This document shows positions 45,566-54,596 of a DNA stretch of 64,000 bases, piece by piece; within the stretch, counting starts at the first letter, position 1; each line of letters starts with the position of its first letter. The position numbers and the translations under genes were made by a program. Source of the stretch: Ruminiclostridium sp. (GTDB lineage: Bacteria; Bacillota; Clostridia; Oscillospirales; Ruminococcaceae); contig JAFVBZ010000072.1 in assembly GCA_017479645.1 (NCBI GenBank), forward strand, positions 1 through 64,000, given 5' to 3'. The notes beneath the pieces were generated by a model. The model was not told where the DNA came from and did not search any database. It worked only from the letters and a program-made list of their open reading frames with translations.

Positions 45566-46852
45566 TTGGAAAAGCGGAAATATTACGGCAGAAAGATAAA
45601 AAGGACAAAGAATCTGTACCGGAGAAGAAAGACTGCCGGGCAGAAGGTATTCGGCACTGTAATGCTGGTGATCGCGGCATCGGCGATAGCATTTCTCGGT
45701 TTTTGTGTGGGCAAGCCGCTTCTTGACTACCTCGGCAGTATAGGAACGGATTCCCCGGCACAGGAATGGACTCCCGCCGCATCTTATATGCAGCGGCAGG
45801 GAGAGCCGGAGCGTACCGGTGATGTTGCGGCGGAGACGGACTATGGTGTGCCGGCTGTTGATCACGCGGAGCCGGAGACAGCAAGTTCCGGATCGGCTGA
45901 AGCTGCGGCTGTGACTGAACCGCCGGCCACGGCTGTACCGGAGCAGACGACGACTGCCCCGCTTCTTATCCCCGTAAGCGACGGAACGCTCATTTCAACG
46001 GAAGTTCCCTCGGCGGCGCTTGCGAACCGCTCCTCTCTTGCGGCAGTTATTACAAAGGCGAAGAACAGCGGATACAATTCCGCGGTAGTTCAGCTCAAGG
46101 ACTCTAACGGCAATTTCAGGTACCGCTCTTCCATTCCCGGAGTTGCGGGAAGCGATCTTGTAACGGGAACTATGACTCTTGATGAGATAATGTCGGTGTT
46201 TGCCGAAAACGGCGTGGTTCCGGTAGTGAAGCTGGCTGTGCTGCGTGACGAGGAAGGCTGTGCGATGTTCACTGATATGAGCTACAAGTGCCTTGACGAT
46301 CCGTCGGTATCGTGGCTTGAAGCGGGACAGAGACGCTGGGCGAATCCCGAGAGCGACTCGCTGAGGGAGTATTTCGCAAAGATCATCGCCGAACTTAAAG
46401 ATGCCGGATTTCAGGAGATCATTCTTACGGACGTGATGTTCCCGGATTTCCAGCCCTATGACACGGAATGGATACCGGCGAAATATTTTGCGGCGGACAG
46501 ATACAAGATGCTGTACAATGTCGTAAGAGCGGGGAACATCATAGAGATGAAGGCATCGGATGTTATCGGCGAGACTTACGGAAGGTCTGCCGAGGTGCTG
46601 AACGACATATCAATGCTGCACGACAACTCGGTCGCGCTGGTGATAAGCCGCGGTGATCTCCCGACAGAAGCCGGATATCCGGCAGATGCCAAGACACTTG
46701 CGGAGACTGTACTTGCGCAGGCGGCGAAAAAGACATTCGGGCTGAACGTGATACCGGTAATAGACGGCGCGGGATTTGACGACTCCGAAAAGTCGAAGAT
46801 AGTGAGCGTTTTAAGCGAACTTGGCTATGAAAGCTATATTGTGGTACAATAA
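45566..46852 (+). CDS. DUF4015-type putative glycoside hydrolase, membrane-anchored
   Basis: About 428 residues: basic N-terminus, one membrane helix (about 28-50), Glu/Ala/Thr/Pro-rich linker (about 60-140) and a TIM-barrel-like domain (about 150-428). Landmarks fit the DUF4015 family: NSAVVQLKDSNG, then VVPVVKLAVLRDEEGC, RRWANPES, and EIILTDVMFPDF in place of DEIQFDYIRFP. Enzymatic activity is not proven for the family. TTG 45566 is preferred (AAGGAG upstream). It starts 34 nt after the RnfA-like gene. Confidence 0.75.
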   Translation: MEKRKYYGRKIKRTKNLYRRRKTAGQKVFGTVMLVIAASAIAFLGFCVGKPLLDYLGSIGTDSPAQEWTPAASYMQRQGEPERTGDVAAETDYGVPAVDHAEPETASSGSAEAAAVTEPPATAVPEQTTTAPLLIPVSDGTLISTEVPSAALANRSSLAAVITKAKNSGYNSAVVQLKDSNGNFRYRSSIPGVAGSDLVTGTMTLDEIMSVFAENGVVPVVKLAVLRDEEGCAMFTDMSYKCLDDPSVSWLEAGQRRWANPESDSLREYFAKIIAELKDAGFQEIILTDVMFPDFQPYDTEWIPAKYFAADRYKMLYNVVRAGNIIEMKASDVIGETYGRSAEVLNDISMLHDNSVALVISRGDLPTEAGYPADAKTLAETVLAQAAKKTFGLNVIPVIDGAGFDDSEKSKIVSVLSELGYESYIVVQ

Positions 46853-46866
46853 TTGACAAATAATGC

Positions 46867-46895
46867 TTGCATTTACCGAGAAAATATAGTATAAT
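46867..46895 (+). promoter_or_regulatory. promoter of yajC
   Basis: TTGCAT (46867-46872), 17 nt, TATAAT (46890-46895). Confidence 0.85.
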
Positions 46896-46937
46896 AAAGT
46901 GTATTCAAATACAGGCACAAAAGAAAGGACAGAAGTT

Positions 46938-47300
46938 ATGAATTTTGAAGCAATAAAACTTATGGCCGCAACAACAGCGGATCCCAGCAACCAGGCAAGC
47001 TGGACATCAATGCTTATTACGATAGTACCCCTTGCGCTGATGATAGTTGTATTCTATTTCCTGCTTATCCGCCCCGAGAAGAAGCGTGCAAAGAAGGAAA
47101 AGGCTATGCGCGAGAATCTGCAGGTAGCAGATGAAGTCGTTACTATCGGCGGTATTATCGGCAGAGTCCTCAGCATTCAGGAAGATACTGTTGTAGTCGA
47201 GACCGGCAGCGACAGAAACCGTATTCGTGTGCTTAAGTCCGCTATCGCGGAGAACCGTACCGCTCACGACGATGTCGAAACGGTTACGATCAAGAAGTGA
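46938..47300 (+). CDS. yajC: preprotein translocase subunit YajC
   Basis: 120 residues: one membrane helix (about 25-45, ending in FYFLLIRPEKKRAK), then a conserved soluble part (GDEVVTIGGIIGRV-like: ADEVVTIGGIIGRVLSIQED). YajC associates with SecDF in the membrane. secD/secF are not adjacent. ATG 46938 follows AAAGGACAGAAGTT. A long copy of repeat family 1 begins right after the stop. Confidence 0.93.
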   Translation: MNFEAIKLMAATTADPSNQASWTSMLITIVPLALMIVVFYFLLIRPEKKRAKKEKAMRENLQVADEVVTIGGIIGRVLSIQEDTVVVETGSDRNRIRVLKSAIAENRTAHDDVETVTIKK

Positions 47301-47560
47301 GAGAGATTTGAGAGAATTTAAGAGAATTTAAGAGGGGGCTCTGCTTCGGCTGCTTTTTATGCGCGCGTCGTGCGCGCTTTTGGCAGCCTACTCGCGGCAT
47401 CGTGCCGCGACCCTGTGACCCCGCAAGCCCCCTTTAAAAAAGGGGGCTTGACCCCCTAAACAGACTGCTGTTTTTCATAGCGCACAGCCATGGGCAGCCG
47501 CAGCGAAAAACGCAGTGGGATTGGCGAAGACTACATTTCAGGTACAAAGAGACCTGTATA
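47301..47560 (+). repeat. dispersed repeat family 1, long copy G
   Basis: GAGAGATTTGAGAG units, GGGGGCTCTGCTTCGGCTGC, hairpin GCGCGCGTCGTGCGCGC, GGCAGCCTACTCGCGGC, CCTGTGACCCCGCAAGCCC, palindrome around CCCTTTAAAAAAGGG, and a tail GCGCACAGCCATGGGCAGC matching copy A. It spans most of the yajC-pdaA gap. Confidence 0.85.
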
Positions 47561-47579
47561 GAAGAATGTAAAAAGCTGA

Positions 47580-47613
47580 CAGCCTGATGTGAATTTCACA
47601 TCAGGCTGTTTTG
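47580..47613. terminator. terminator after yajC repeat
   Basis: CAGCCTGATGTGAA and TTCACATCAGGCTG perfect 14-bp stem, then TTTTG. Confidence 0.85.
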
Positions 47614-47692
47614 TATATCCCGAAAAAAATCGGAGATACTATCAAGGCATTGAAAAATGCACAATCAGACGATCGAAAGGAAATGATATATC

Positions 47693-48757
47693 ATGAAGAT
47701 AAAGGCAGCTATGCTTATCTGCGCTCTTTTTGCGGTGATGTTCGCATTCGCCGGCTGCGCGGATAAGAAGGATAATACGTCCGGCTCCGGCACAACAAGC
47801 GCCACTACCACAACAACAGCGACTTCCCTTCCGGATATGATGTCCGACAACGGCGAGTATGAAGCCGGTGAGGACGGCGTTGTTACAGATGACCACGCAG
47901 ATACCTCTGCTCCCGAAGCAGACCCCTTCGAGTCCGGCAAGGACAGGATCGAGGAGGGCGACGAGTCGCTCCGCCCCGGTGATGTGACCGACGACGGCAT
48001 CGTATCGAGCAAGAACGACAAGGACGAGAAGGTAACTTCCGACGAGGCGGCATTCGCCTCGTCTTACATCACAAAAACCTCGCTTTCGGAGAAGAAGATC
48101 GGCTGGGGACTCGGCAAGGAGCGCGACAGTTCAAACCGCCCCATAGACGCAGTACGCGCTGAGGAGAAATACTCCTCTCTCGGCGGCAGGTTCATAGCTT
48201 CCGACGGCACGATCTGCCTGACATTCGATGAGGGTTATGAAAACGGCTATACCGCATCTATTCTCGATACGCTGAAAGAAAAGAACGTGAAGGCGGTATT
48301 CTTCGTAACATACGACTACTGCAAATCGGCTCCCGAACTTGTCCGCCGCATGATCGACGAGGGACATACCGTCGGCAACCACACATGGTCGCACCCGTCA
48401 ATGCCGGATCTGACACAGAAGGAAGTCTGGTCGGAAGTCACGAAGCTGCACGAGTATGTAAAGAACGAATTCGGGTATGAGATGACGCTCTTCCGGTTCC
48501 CGAAAGGCGAGTTCTCCGAGCGCACTCTCGATGACCTGCATAATCTCGGCTATACAAGTCTGTTCTGGTCATTTGCGTATGCGGACTGGGATACGAGCCG
48601 GCATACAGACCCGGCGGAGGCTCTTGCAAGGATAGAGGATTCCACACACAGCGGTATTTACCTTCTCCATGCAGTATCGGAGACGAATGCGGAGATCCTC
48701 GGTCCGCTGATCGACTACTGGAAAGAGCAGGGATATACTGTCGGTTCGCAGTTATGA
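47693..48757 (+). CDS. PdaA-like polysaccharide deacetylase lipoprotein
   Basis: 354 residues: lipoprotein signal (lipobox FAGC, Cys21), Thr/Asp/Glu-rich linker, NodB domain (about 165-350). CLTFDEGYENGYTASILDTL, HTVGNHTWSHPSMPDLT, FRFPKGEFSERT and IYLLHAVSETNA match the PdaA branch, which makes muramic delta-lactam in spore cortex. Here it might be sporulation or vegetative wall linked. The start is ATG 47693 after GAAAGGAAATGAT. A bidirectional terminator follows. Confidence 0.9.
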   Translation: MKIKAAMLICALFAVMFAFAGCADKKDNTSGSGTTSATTTTTATSLPDMMSDNGEYEAGEDGVVTDDHADTSAPEADPFESGKDRIEEGDESLRPGDVTDDGIVSSKNDKDEKVTSDEAAFASSYITKTSLSEKKIGWGLGKERDSSNRPIDAVRAEEKYSSLGGRFIASDGTICLTFDEGYENGYTASILDTLKEKNVKAVFFVTYDYCKSAPELVRRMIDEGHTVGNHTWSHPSMPDLTQKEVWSEVTKLHEYVKNEFGYEMTLFRFPKGEFSERTLDDLHNLGYTSLFWSFAYADWDTSRHTDPAEALARIEDSTHSGIYLLHAVSETNAEILGPLIDYWKEQGYTVGSQL

Positions 48758-48764
48758 TGAAATA

Positions 48765-48802
48765 AGTCCCGCTGAAGGATAACACATTCAACGGGACTTT
48801 TT
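48765..48802. terminator. bidirectional terminator, pdaA-like / glyS
   Basis: AGTCCCGCTGAA and TTCAACGGGACT stem then TTTTTAA; on the minus strand it lies beyond repeat copy D and can end glyS transcripts. Confidence 0.88.
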
Positions 48803-48819
48803 AATTATGATGTGACTTT

Positions 48820-48925
48820 TAATTACCGTGTAACGGGATTAAGTTTAGGATTCAGCCCTTTTTAAAGGGCTGGCGGGTCTGGGCAGCGCCCAGTCTCAAA
48901 AAATCTTAAAATTCTCTCAAGTCTC
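48820..48925 (-). repeat. dispersed repeat family 1, copy D
   Basis: GTAACGGGATTAAGTTTAGG, palindrome AGCCCTTTTTAAAGGGCT, GGGCAGCGCCC and CTCTCAAGTCTCTCA directly at the glyS stop; same order as 56404-56493. Confidence 0.85.
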
Positions 48926-50302
48926 TCAGAAGAAAATTCTCTCTTCTATATAGCTTCTTACTTCGTTGATCGGGATCCTTACCTGCTGCATGGAATCGCG
49001 TTCGCGGACAGTTACGCACTTATCGTTCTCGCTGTCGAAGTCGTAGGTGATGCAGAACGGAGTTCCGATATCGTCCTCACGGCGGTAGCGCTTGCCGATA
49101 GCAACTGCGTCATCATAATCAACAGGGAAGTATTTGCAGAGTTCGTCAGCAATAGCCTGAGCGGGTTCGGCAAGTTTCTTGGAAAGCGGGAGAACTGCTG
49201 CCTTGAACGGAGCAAGGAACGGGTGGAAGTGCATCACATTTCTTGTCGTGCCGTCTTCAAGCTGCTCCTCGTCATACGCTTCTGTAACAAGTGCAAGGAA
49301 CAGACGCTCAACACCGAGCGACGGCTCGATAACATAAGGCACATACTTCTCGTTTGTTTCGGGGTCGAAGTATTCAAGCTTCTGTCCGCTCGTCTTGATG
49401 TGCTGTGTGAGGTCATAGTCGGTTCTGTCCGCAACTCCCCAGAGCTCGCCCCAGCCGAACGGGAACATATACTCGAAGTCCGTGGTCGCCTTGGAATAGA
49501 AGCAGAGTTCTTCGGGACTGTGGTCGCGCAGACGCAGATTCTCTTCCTTTATGCCGAGAGAAAGCAGCCAGTTCTTGCAGAAGTCCTTCCAGTAATGGAA
49601 CCAGTCAAGATCGGTGCCGGGATTGCAGAAGAATTCAAGCTCCATCTGCTCAAATTCGCGTACACGGAAGATGAAGTTGCCGGGGGTTATCTCGTTTCTG
49701 AAAGACTTTCCTACCTGACCGACTCCGAAAGGTATCTTCTTGCGGGTGGTGCGCTGTACATTCGCAAAGTTTACAAAAATGCCCTGCGCAGTCTCGGGAC
49801 GGAGATACAGCTCGGATTTGCTGTCCTCGGTAACGCCCTGGAATGTCTTGAACATAAGATTGAACTGTCTGATATCCGTGAAGTTAGCCTTTCCGCAGTT
49901 CGGACACTTGATGCCCTTGTCGCGGATATAGCTCATCATCTGCTCGTTTGTCCAGCCGGCAACATTCGTGCCGTCGAAATCTTCAATAAGATTGTCGGCT
50001 CTGTGACGGGTCTTGCACTCCTTGCAGTCCATGAGCGGATCGGAGAAGCCGCCGATATGACCGGAAGCCACCCATGTCTGCGGGTTCATAAGGATAGCGC
50101 TGTCAAGTCCGACATTGTACTTGTTTTCCTGTACGAATTTCTTTGTCCATGCGCGCTTGATGTTGTTCTTCAGCTCAACGCCGAGAGGGCCGTAGTCCCA
50201 TGTGTTTGCAAGACCGCCGTAGATCTCGCTTCCAGGGTAGATAAAACCGCGTCCCTTACAGAGAGCGACAAGCTTGTCCATTGTTTTTTCTGTGTTCTGC
50301 AT
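48926..50302 (-). CDS. glyS: glycyl-tRNA synthetase, single-chain type
   Basis: 458 residues, the alpha-2 class II enzyme related to archaeal and eukaryal GlyRS rather than the alpha2beta2 GlyQ/GlyS pair. Class II motifs: GIKCPNCG zinc-like cluster, motif 2 [29 protein letters not shown], and motif 3 [16 protein letters not shown], with a C-terminal anticodon-binding domain (about 360-458). The SD is AAGGAAGC. It follows a lipoprotein gene by 18 nt and may share its promoter. Confidence 0.96.
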   Translation of the reverse strand: MQNTEKTMDKLVALCKGRGFIYPGSEIYGGLANTWDYGPLGVELKNNIKRAWTKKFVQENKYNVGLDSAILMNPQTWVASGHIGGFSDPLMDCKECKTRHRADNLIEDFDGTNVAGWTNEQMMSYIRDKGIKCPNCGKANFTDIRQFNLMFKTFQGVTEDSKSELYLRPETAQGIFVNFANVQRTTRKKIPFGVGQVGKSFRNEITPGNFIFRVREFEQMELEFFCNPGTDLDWFHYWKDFCKNWLLSLGIKEENLRLRDHSPEELCFYSKATTDFEYMFPFGWGELWGVADRTDYDLTQHIKTSGQKLEYFDPETNEKYVPYVIEPSLGVERLFLALVTEAYDEEQLEDGTTRNVMHFHPFLAPFKAAVLPLSKKLAEPAQAIADELCKYFPVDYDDAVAIGKRYRREDDIGTPFCITYDFDSENDKCVTVRERDSMQQVRIPINEVRSYIEERIFF

Positions 50303-50320
50303 TTTGTTGCTTCCTTTCGT

Positions 50321-50854
50321 TTATTTGTCTATATCAGCTTTTACTGCTCTGAATACTTCAATATATGTGTTTGAGAAATCGGCGGGGGCTTCTTCGAGCG
50401 CCTTGTCGAGTTTATGCACTTCTTCGACGTCCGCTTCCGTAAGATTATTTTCTCCTTTTTCACAGAAGCCGAGGAATTTCCGGCAGTTGCTCAGATACTC
50501 GCGCTCGGATTTCAGCGAATCGACGATCTTTTTCTGCTTATCGGCATACTGCTCGGGCGGGGTGACGCTTTCCACCTTGTTTAAAGCGGCTTCCATATTG
50601 TCAAGATCTTTCCCGACCGCGTCAAAATCCTTCGCTTCAAGGTGGTCTGTAAGGGGGAAGCTGCATTCCGCGTATTCGTGGAAGACCTTTTTCAGCGTTT
50701 CGAGGTATTCCTTGCCGTCGGCAGCAACGCGCACCTCAGCGCCTGCAGCTGTTGTTACTGCCGGTGAAGCGGAAGACTGTGCGCCGCCGCAGCCGGAGGC
50801 TATCATTGCCGCAAGAATAAGTGATAACACTATTATATTGTTTCTTTTTTGCAT
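50321..50854 (-). CDS. lipoprotein of unknown function
   Basis: 177 residues: lipoprotein signal with lipobox IASGC (Cys22), short Ser/Ala/Thr linker, then a helical domain (about 50-177) with no recognised motif. I do not recognise a family. It is the first gene of a probable two-gene operon with glyS. Confidence 0.75.
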   Translation of the reverse strand: MQKRNNIIVLSLILAAMIASGCGGAQSSASPAVTTAAGAEVRVAADGKEYLETLKKVFHEYAECSFPLTDHLEAKDFDAVGKDLDNMEAALNKVESVTPPEQYADKQKKIVDSLKSEREYLSNCRKFLGFCEKGENNLTEADVEEVHKLDKALEEAPADFSNTYIEVFRAVKADIDK

Positions 50855-50891
50855 TTCGTTCTCCCTGCTTTATAATATTAATATATAGTGT

Positions 50892-50920
50892 ATTATAGCA
50901 TATTCGTGTGTAATTGTCAA
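50892..50920 (-). promoter_or_regulatory. promoter of lipoprotein-glyS operon
   Basis: TTGACA (50920-50915), 17 nt, TATAAT (50897-50892) on the minus strand. No T-box is present before glyS. Confidence 0.88.
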
Positions 50921-50964
50921 TATAACGAAACGGCGGCGCAGTCAAAAGCAACAAATACAAAATA

Positions 50965-50993
50965 TTGACATTTAGAAAAATATATGTTATTAT
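50965..50993 (+). promoter_or_regulatory. promoter of structured leader RNA 1
   Basis: TTGACA (50965-50970), 17 nt, TATTAT (50988-50993). The predicted start (about 50999) falls at the first base of the RNA's closing helix. Confidence 0.88.
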
Positions 50994-50997
50994 TATG

Positions 50998-51172
50998 TTG
51001 CTACATAAAATCTAATAATTCAGTTAATTTAGTCGTACAATACCTATCGGTAAATGTACGGGCTCTTCTTCTTACGGCTTTAATTACTGAATTATGGTTG
51101 GAAAGATTTTGTGTAGCAGCAATTAGAGCTTTGTCGTTTACAGGTGCGCGGCTCTGTTGCTGCGCACTTTTT
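50998..51172 (+). promoter_or_regulatory. candidate riboswitch-like leader RNA 1
   Basis: Closing helix P1 pairs TTGCTACATAAAATC (50998-51012) with GATTTTGTGTAGCAGCAA (51105-51122). Inside, ATAATTCAGTTAATT (51015-51029) pairs with AATTACTGAATTAT (51082-51095), and a hairpin CGTACA..TGTACG (51034-51060) is followed by ACGGGCTCTTC. GCAGCAATTAGAGC (51116-51129), part of P1, can instead pair with GCTCTGTTGCTGC (51151-51163), which would break the terminator GTGCGCGGC/GCTGCGCAC (51144-51167, then TTTTT). A second copy at 54883 keeps the same design with base-pair-preserving changes. I do not recognise the family. Confidence 0.8.
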
Positions 51173-51212
51173 GTTTTCAACCGAAAGAACGTACATTAAC
51201 GGAGGTATTACT

Positions 51213-52790
51213 ATGTCAAAAAGAAAAACAATTGCGATCCTGCTTACAGCTTCATTGGCGCTTGGTGGGTGTGCTGGCAATTCTTCACCGAAAGAGACAC
51301 TATATACAGAATGGAATGCTGAAAGTTTTATGAGCGAACTTGAAGAATCCATGTCAGCAGAGCAAGAAGCCTTGGAAGCAAGCTATAAAACATCAATTAA
51401 CGAGCAAAAAGTGAATACAACCGAAACGGAACCATACTACGAGGTCGAAACTACCACAGAAATTCAGCCGGAGGAAGATACTGATGAATATATAGGCGAA
51501 GAATCCGATGAAATGTTCACCTATGATGTTTACGAAAAGCATGTAGAAGTCAAGAAGGTTATCGGTAAAGTGGGCAGAGAGCTTACTATTCCCGACGAGT
51601 ACAACGGAGTACCTGTAACTATAATAGGAGAAAGTGCTTGTGATTCAAACGGTTCTCTTACTAAATTGGTAATAGGCGCAAACGTTGAAGAAATCGGCTA
51701 CAGCGCATTTTCTAATGATGAAATGCTTTTGAGTGTTGAATCTAAGGCTCCCGAAAAATTAAAAAGGATAGGCAATAATGCATTTATAAATTGTGAGATG
51801 CTTTCAGTTTTTCCTGTTATATTACCGAATCTGGAAAACATAGGTATTAGTGCCTTTGAAAAAACATCAATAAAAGAATTTACTGTTCCTACTGGCGTTA
51901 AAATAATTGCTGAACGTTCTTTTTTAGGCTGTAAAAAGCTTAAAAACTTAATTATTGAAGAAGGTGTTGAAGAAATTGAATATCTTGCATTTGCTGATTC
52001 TGGAATATCATCAATTGTAATACCCGACTCCGTGACTTATATAAAATCAGGTCTAAATAAAAGTCCTTTTTTGGGGTGCGACGACTTAAAAGAAATAACA
52101 GTAGGGAGCGGCATTAAAGAATTTGAGTTATGTCTGTTTGCTGGTCGTGTATTAGGTTCGATATATTATACAAATATTGAAAAGATAACGCTTTCAGAAG
52201 GGTTAGAAGTAATTGGAAGTGGAGTTTTTGAATATTGCAATAAACTTAAAGAAATTGAAATACCAAAAAGTGTTAAGTCTATTTCTGCAGATTCTACTGT
52301 TTCAAGGGGGTTTGGGACTTTTGAACATTGTGAATCTCTTGAAACTGTAATTTTGAATGAAGGACTTGAAACTATAGGAGAAGATGCTTTTAATAATTGT
52401 GCCAGTTTAAAATCAATAGATATACCGAACACAGTTACAAGTTTAGGCGATCATGCTTTTGAATATTGTGGTAGTCTTACAGAAGTAACTGTTCCCGGTA
52501 GTGTTGCTGTAATTGAAGGCGGAACATTCGGATATTGTGATTCGTTAAAAAAGGTTACTTTTAATGATGGTGTTTTAAAGCTTAATGGGTATATTTTTAG
52601 TGCTTTAGATCGCTATGAAAGTATTACAGATGTAATATTACCCGACAGCCTTGTGTACGCTGATGAAAGTTCCCTTTGGGTAGCAAACAGAAATGGACAT
52701 GCAGTACAGGCAAACATGAAAGTTACATACAAAGGCAAGCAATATACCTACGAACAGAAAGACGAGCTTCTTTCCCTCATAAACGGCTGA
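51213..52790 (+). CDS. BspA-like leucine-rich-repeat lipoprotein
   Basis: 525 residues: lipoprotein signal with lipobox LGGC (Cys20), an acidic Thr/Glu-rich linker (about 25-100), and about ten LRR_5 (BspA-type) repeats (about 110-490) of the pattern IGESAC/F..C..L..I.IP.SV. These are surface proteins that bind host or environmental ligands. It starts with ATG 51213 after GGAGGT; codon use is AT-richer than neighbours. It lies 41 nt after the terminator of leader RNA 1, so its expression likely depends on read-through. Confidence 0.88.
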   Translation: MSKRKTIAILLTASLALGGCAGNSSPKETLYTEWNAESFMSELEESMSAEQEALEASYKTSINEQKVNTTETEPYYEVETTTEIQPEEDTDEYIGEESDEMFTYDVYEKHVEVKKVIGKVGRELTIPDEYNGVPVTIIGESACDSNGSLTKLVIGANVEEIGYSAFSNDEMLLSVESKAPEKLKRIGNNAFINCEMLSVFPVILPNLENIGISAFEKTSIKEFTVPTGVKIIAERSFLGCKKLKNLIIEEGVEEIEYLAFADSGISSIVIPDSVTYIKSGLNKSPFLGCDDLKEITVGSGIKEFELCLFAGRVLGSIYYTNIEKITLSEGLEVIGSGVFEYCNKLKEIEIPKSVKSISADSTVSRGFGTFEHCESLETVILNEGLETIGEDAFNNCASLKSIDIPNTVTSLGDHAFEYCGSLTEVTVPGSVAVIEGGTFGYCDSLKKVTFNDGVLKLNGYIFSALDRYESITDVILPDSLVYADESSLWVANRNGHAVQANMKVTYKGKQYTYEQKDELLSLING

Positions 52791-52797
52791 CAACAAA

Positions 52798-52832
52798 ACC
52801 CCGTGACTGTACAAAACAGCCACGGGGTATGT
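52798..52832. terminator. hairpin between LRR gene and ilvE
   Basis: ACCCCGTG.CTGT and ACAG.CACGGGGT stem; no clear T-run on the plus strand, and a short TTTTG on the minus strand. Confidence 0.55.
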
Positions 52833-52843
52833 TATTATTGCGC

Positions 52844-53908
52844 TTATTCAACAACCTGTGTCCAGCCGAACTCGTCGGGGATTCTGCCCCACTGGATTCC
52901 GGTGAGGGTATCATAGAGCATCTGGGAGATCGGTCCGATCTTGCCGTTGTTGATCTTCATTACGAGATCGCCGTACTTGAGCTCACCGATAGGCGAGATA
53001 ACGGCTGCTGTACCTGTACCGAATGCTTCTTTGAGTGTTCCCTTCTTGTAGTTGTCAACTATCTCGTCGATAGGCAGAAGTCTCTCGGAAACCTTGTAGC
53101 CCTTTGCGCGGAGAAGCTCGATCATTGACATTCTCGTGATGCCGCCGAGGATAGAACCGCGGAGCTCCGGAGTTACTACCTCGTCACCGAGAACAAACAT
53201 TACATTCATTGAGCCGACTTCCTCAACGTACTTTCTCTCAACGCCGTCCAGCCAGAGTGTCTGCTCATAGCCCTGCTCTGCTGCTTCTTCCTGACCCGTG
53301 AGGGAGATAGCGTAGTTAGCGCCCGCCTTTGTGAAGCCAGTGCCGCCGATCACCGCACGGACATACTTCTGCTCCACGAAGATCTTTACGGGCTCGATGC
53401 CCTTTTCGTAGTAAGCGCCTACAGGCGAGAGGATAACGCAGAAGATGAGGTGCTTTGCGGGGTGAACGCCTACATGGTGGTCAACTGCGAATACGAACGG
53501 ACGGATATAGAGGGAAGTATCCTTCTCTGTGGGGATCCAGTCCTGATCGATCTTAACAAGCTCCTTGATAGCCTTGATGACGAAATCGCCGTCGAACTTC
53601 GGAATGCAAAGACGCTCGCAGGAAACGTTCATTCTTGCCATATTCTTTTCGGGGCGGAAGAGCTGGATCTTGCCGCTCTCTGTGCGGTAAGCCTTCATGC
53701 CCTCGAAGCATTCCTGTGCGTAGTGGAGAACCATGGAAGCGGGGTCAAGCTCGAAAGGAGCGTAGGGAACGATGCGTGCGTCATGCCAGCCTTCGCCGTC
53801 GTCATAGTTCATAACGAACATATGGTCGGTGTAGTAGTTGCCGAAGCCGAGCTTTGTCTGGTCGGGCTTCTGCTTGGGATTTGTGGTTTTCGTGATCTTG
53901 ATTTCCAT
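52844..53908 (-). CDS. ilvE: branched-chain amino acid aminotransferase
   Basis: 354 residues, fold-type IV PLP enzyme of the eukaryote-like BCAT II type. Motifs: LHYAQECFEGMKAYR, LYIRPF, the PLP-Lys region GTGFTKAGANYA, and EVGSMNVMFVL, GTGTAAVISPIGEL. It transfers amino groups between glutamate and Leu/Ile/Val keto acids. Stand-alone gene. Confidence 0.96.
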   Translation of the reverse strand: MEIKITKTTNPKQKPDQTKLGFGNYYTDHMFVMNYDDGEGWHDARIVPYAPFELDPASMVLHYAQECFEGMKAYRTESGKIQLFRPEKNMARMNVSCERLCIPKFDGDFVIKAIKELVKIDQDWIPTEKDTSLYIRPFVFAVDHHVGVHPAKHLIFCVILSPVGAYYEKGIEPVKIFVEQKYVRAVIGGTGFTKAGANYAISLTGQEEAAEQGYEQTLWLDGVERKYVEEVGSMNVMFVLGDEVVTPELRGSILGGITRMSMIELLRAKGYKVSERLLPIDEIVDNYKKGTLKEAFGTGTAAVISPIGELKYGDLVMKINNGKIGPISQMLYDTLTGIQWGRIPDEFGWTQVVE

Positions 53909-53956
53909 AATATTGCCTTCCTTTTCATTTTTGTCCTGTGGACTGTATTCCTATAT

Positions 53957-53985
53957 ATTATACCACTGTTTTTGCAATTTGTAAA
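53957..53985 (-). promoter_or_regulatory. promoter of ilvE
   Basis: TTTACA (53985-53980), 17 nt, TATAAT (53962-53957) on the minus strand. Confidence 0.8.
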
Positions 53986-54012
53986 TAGATTTGTTGCAAA
54001 AGAATGTTATTA

Positions 54013-54041
54013 TTGACATTTTTTTAGGAATATGGTATTCT
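54013..54041 (+). promoter_or_regulatory. promoter of toxin mRNA 1
   Basis: TTGACA (54013-54018), 17 nt, TATTCT (54036-54041). Confidence 0.85.
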
Positions 54042-54186
54042 TTGTGCAGCAGGGTATTTCCTGTGTATAAATATTCTGTCAGGAAAAGCACATTCGTTTG
54101 CAGGACGGTATAATGTGGCGATCCCGACAGGAGCAGCCAAAAATGGCAGGCGGTCAATCCACGCTCCCGGAAGGGAGTGATTGCGT

Positions 54187-54279
54187 ATGACTTTTACATA
54201 CGAAGCATTTGTACAGACGGGACTACTCATCTGTGCTATAATCAAGCTTTTAATAGACATATACAATAAAAAGAAATAA
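54187..54279 (+). CDS. small hydrophobic type I toxin, Hol-Tox-like, unit 1
   Basis: 30 residues, too short for usual gene finding. A Tyr/Glu-containing N-terminus (MTFTYEAFVQ), one membrane helix (TGLLICAIIKLLIDIY) and a lysine end (NKKK) resemble the Pfam putative holin-like toxin family, whose members act on the membrane. The SD GGGAG (54173-54177) can pair with the upstream CTCCC (54164-54168), hiding it. In the mRNA, ACAGGAGCAGCC (54127-54138), CGGTC and CGCTCCC can pair with the 3' end (54328-54356). An antisense RNA covers that 3' end. A near-duplicate unit follows. Confidence 0.8.
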   Translation: MTFTYEAFVQTGLLICAIIKLLIDIYNKKK

Positions 54280-54357
54280 CCGCCTCTGCTTCCAATAGAT
54301 CGCGGTTATTTCTATAATCTAAATCTTGGGAGCGACCGTTTGTCGGCTGCTCTTGTT
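54268..54357 (-). ncRNA. antisense antitoxin RNA 1
   Basis: Starts about 7 nt after the minus-strand promoter (54392-54364) and ends at a hairpin AAATAACCGC / GCGGTTATTT (54311-54274) followed by CTTTTTATTG. About 90 nt. It is complementary to the toxin mRNA 3' UTR and its stop codon, and its 5' part resembles the toxin mRNA 5' UTR (GAGCAGCC, CGGTC, CGCTCCC). Confidence 0.78.
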
Positions 54358-54363
54358 GCTTAT

Positions 54364-54392
54364 ATTATAACACTTTTTCTGTCCCCTGTCAA
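54364..54392 (-). promoter_or_regulatory. consensus promoter of antisense RNA 1
   Basis: TTGACA (54392-54387), 17 nt, TATAAT (54369-54364): a perfect sigma-A consensus. The -35 lies in the loop of the toxin mRNA terminator, so the two signals share bases. Confidence 0.9.
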
Positions 54393-54405
54393 GGGACAGT
54401 TTTTT
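54379..54405 (+). terminator. terminator of toxin mRNA 1
   Basis: CTGTCCC (54379-54385), 7-nt loop, GGGACAG (54393-54399), then TTTTTT. Confidence 0.88.
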
Positions 54406-54420
54406 ATTTTGGCAAAAGTC

Positions 54421-54449
54421 TTGCATTTTGGCGGAAATTATGGTATTAT
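54421..54449 (+). promoter_or_regulatory. promoter of toxin mRNA 2
   Basis: TTGCAT (54421-54426), 17 nt, TATTAT (54444-54449). The surrounding sequence is repeated at the promoter of leader RNA 2 (54850-54878). Confidence 0.85.
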
Positions 54450-54596
54450 TTGTGCAGCAGGGTATTTCCTGTATATAAATATTCTGTCAGGAAAAGCACA
54501 TTCGTTTGCAGGACGGTATAATGCGCCGATCCCGACAGGAGCAGCCGAAAAGGCGGTCTTTCTCTCGCTCCCTTGAAAAAAGGGGGTGGTGTCCGA

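Noticed and set aside
48926-50302. Two-subunit GlyQ/GlyS
   Set aside because: A single 458-residue chain has motif 2, motif 3 and the anticodon domain; there is no separate alpha subunit.
50998-51172. 6S RNA
   Set aside because: Size is close, but the terminator and the competing antiterminator pairing point to cis regulation, and two copies lie before coding genes.
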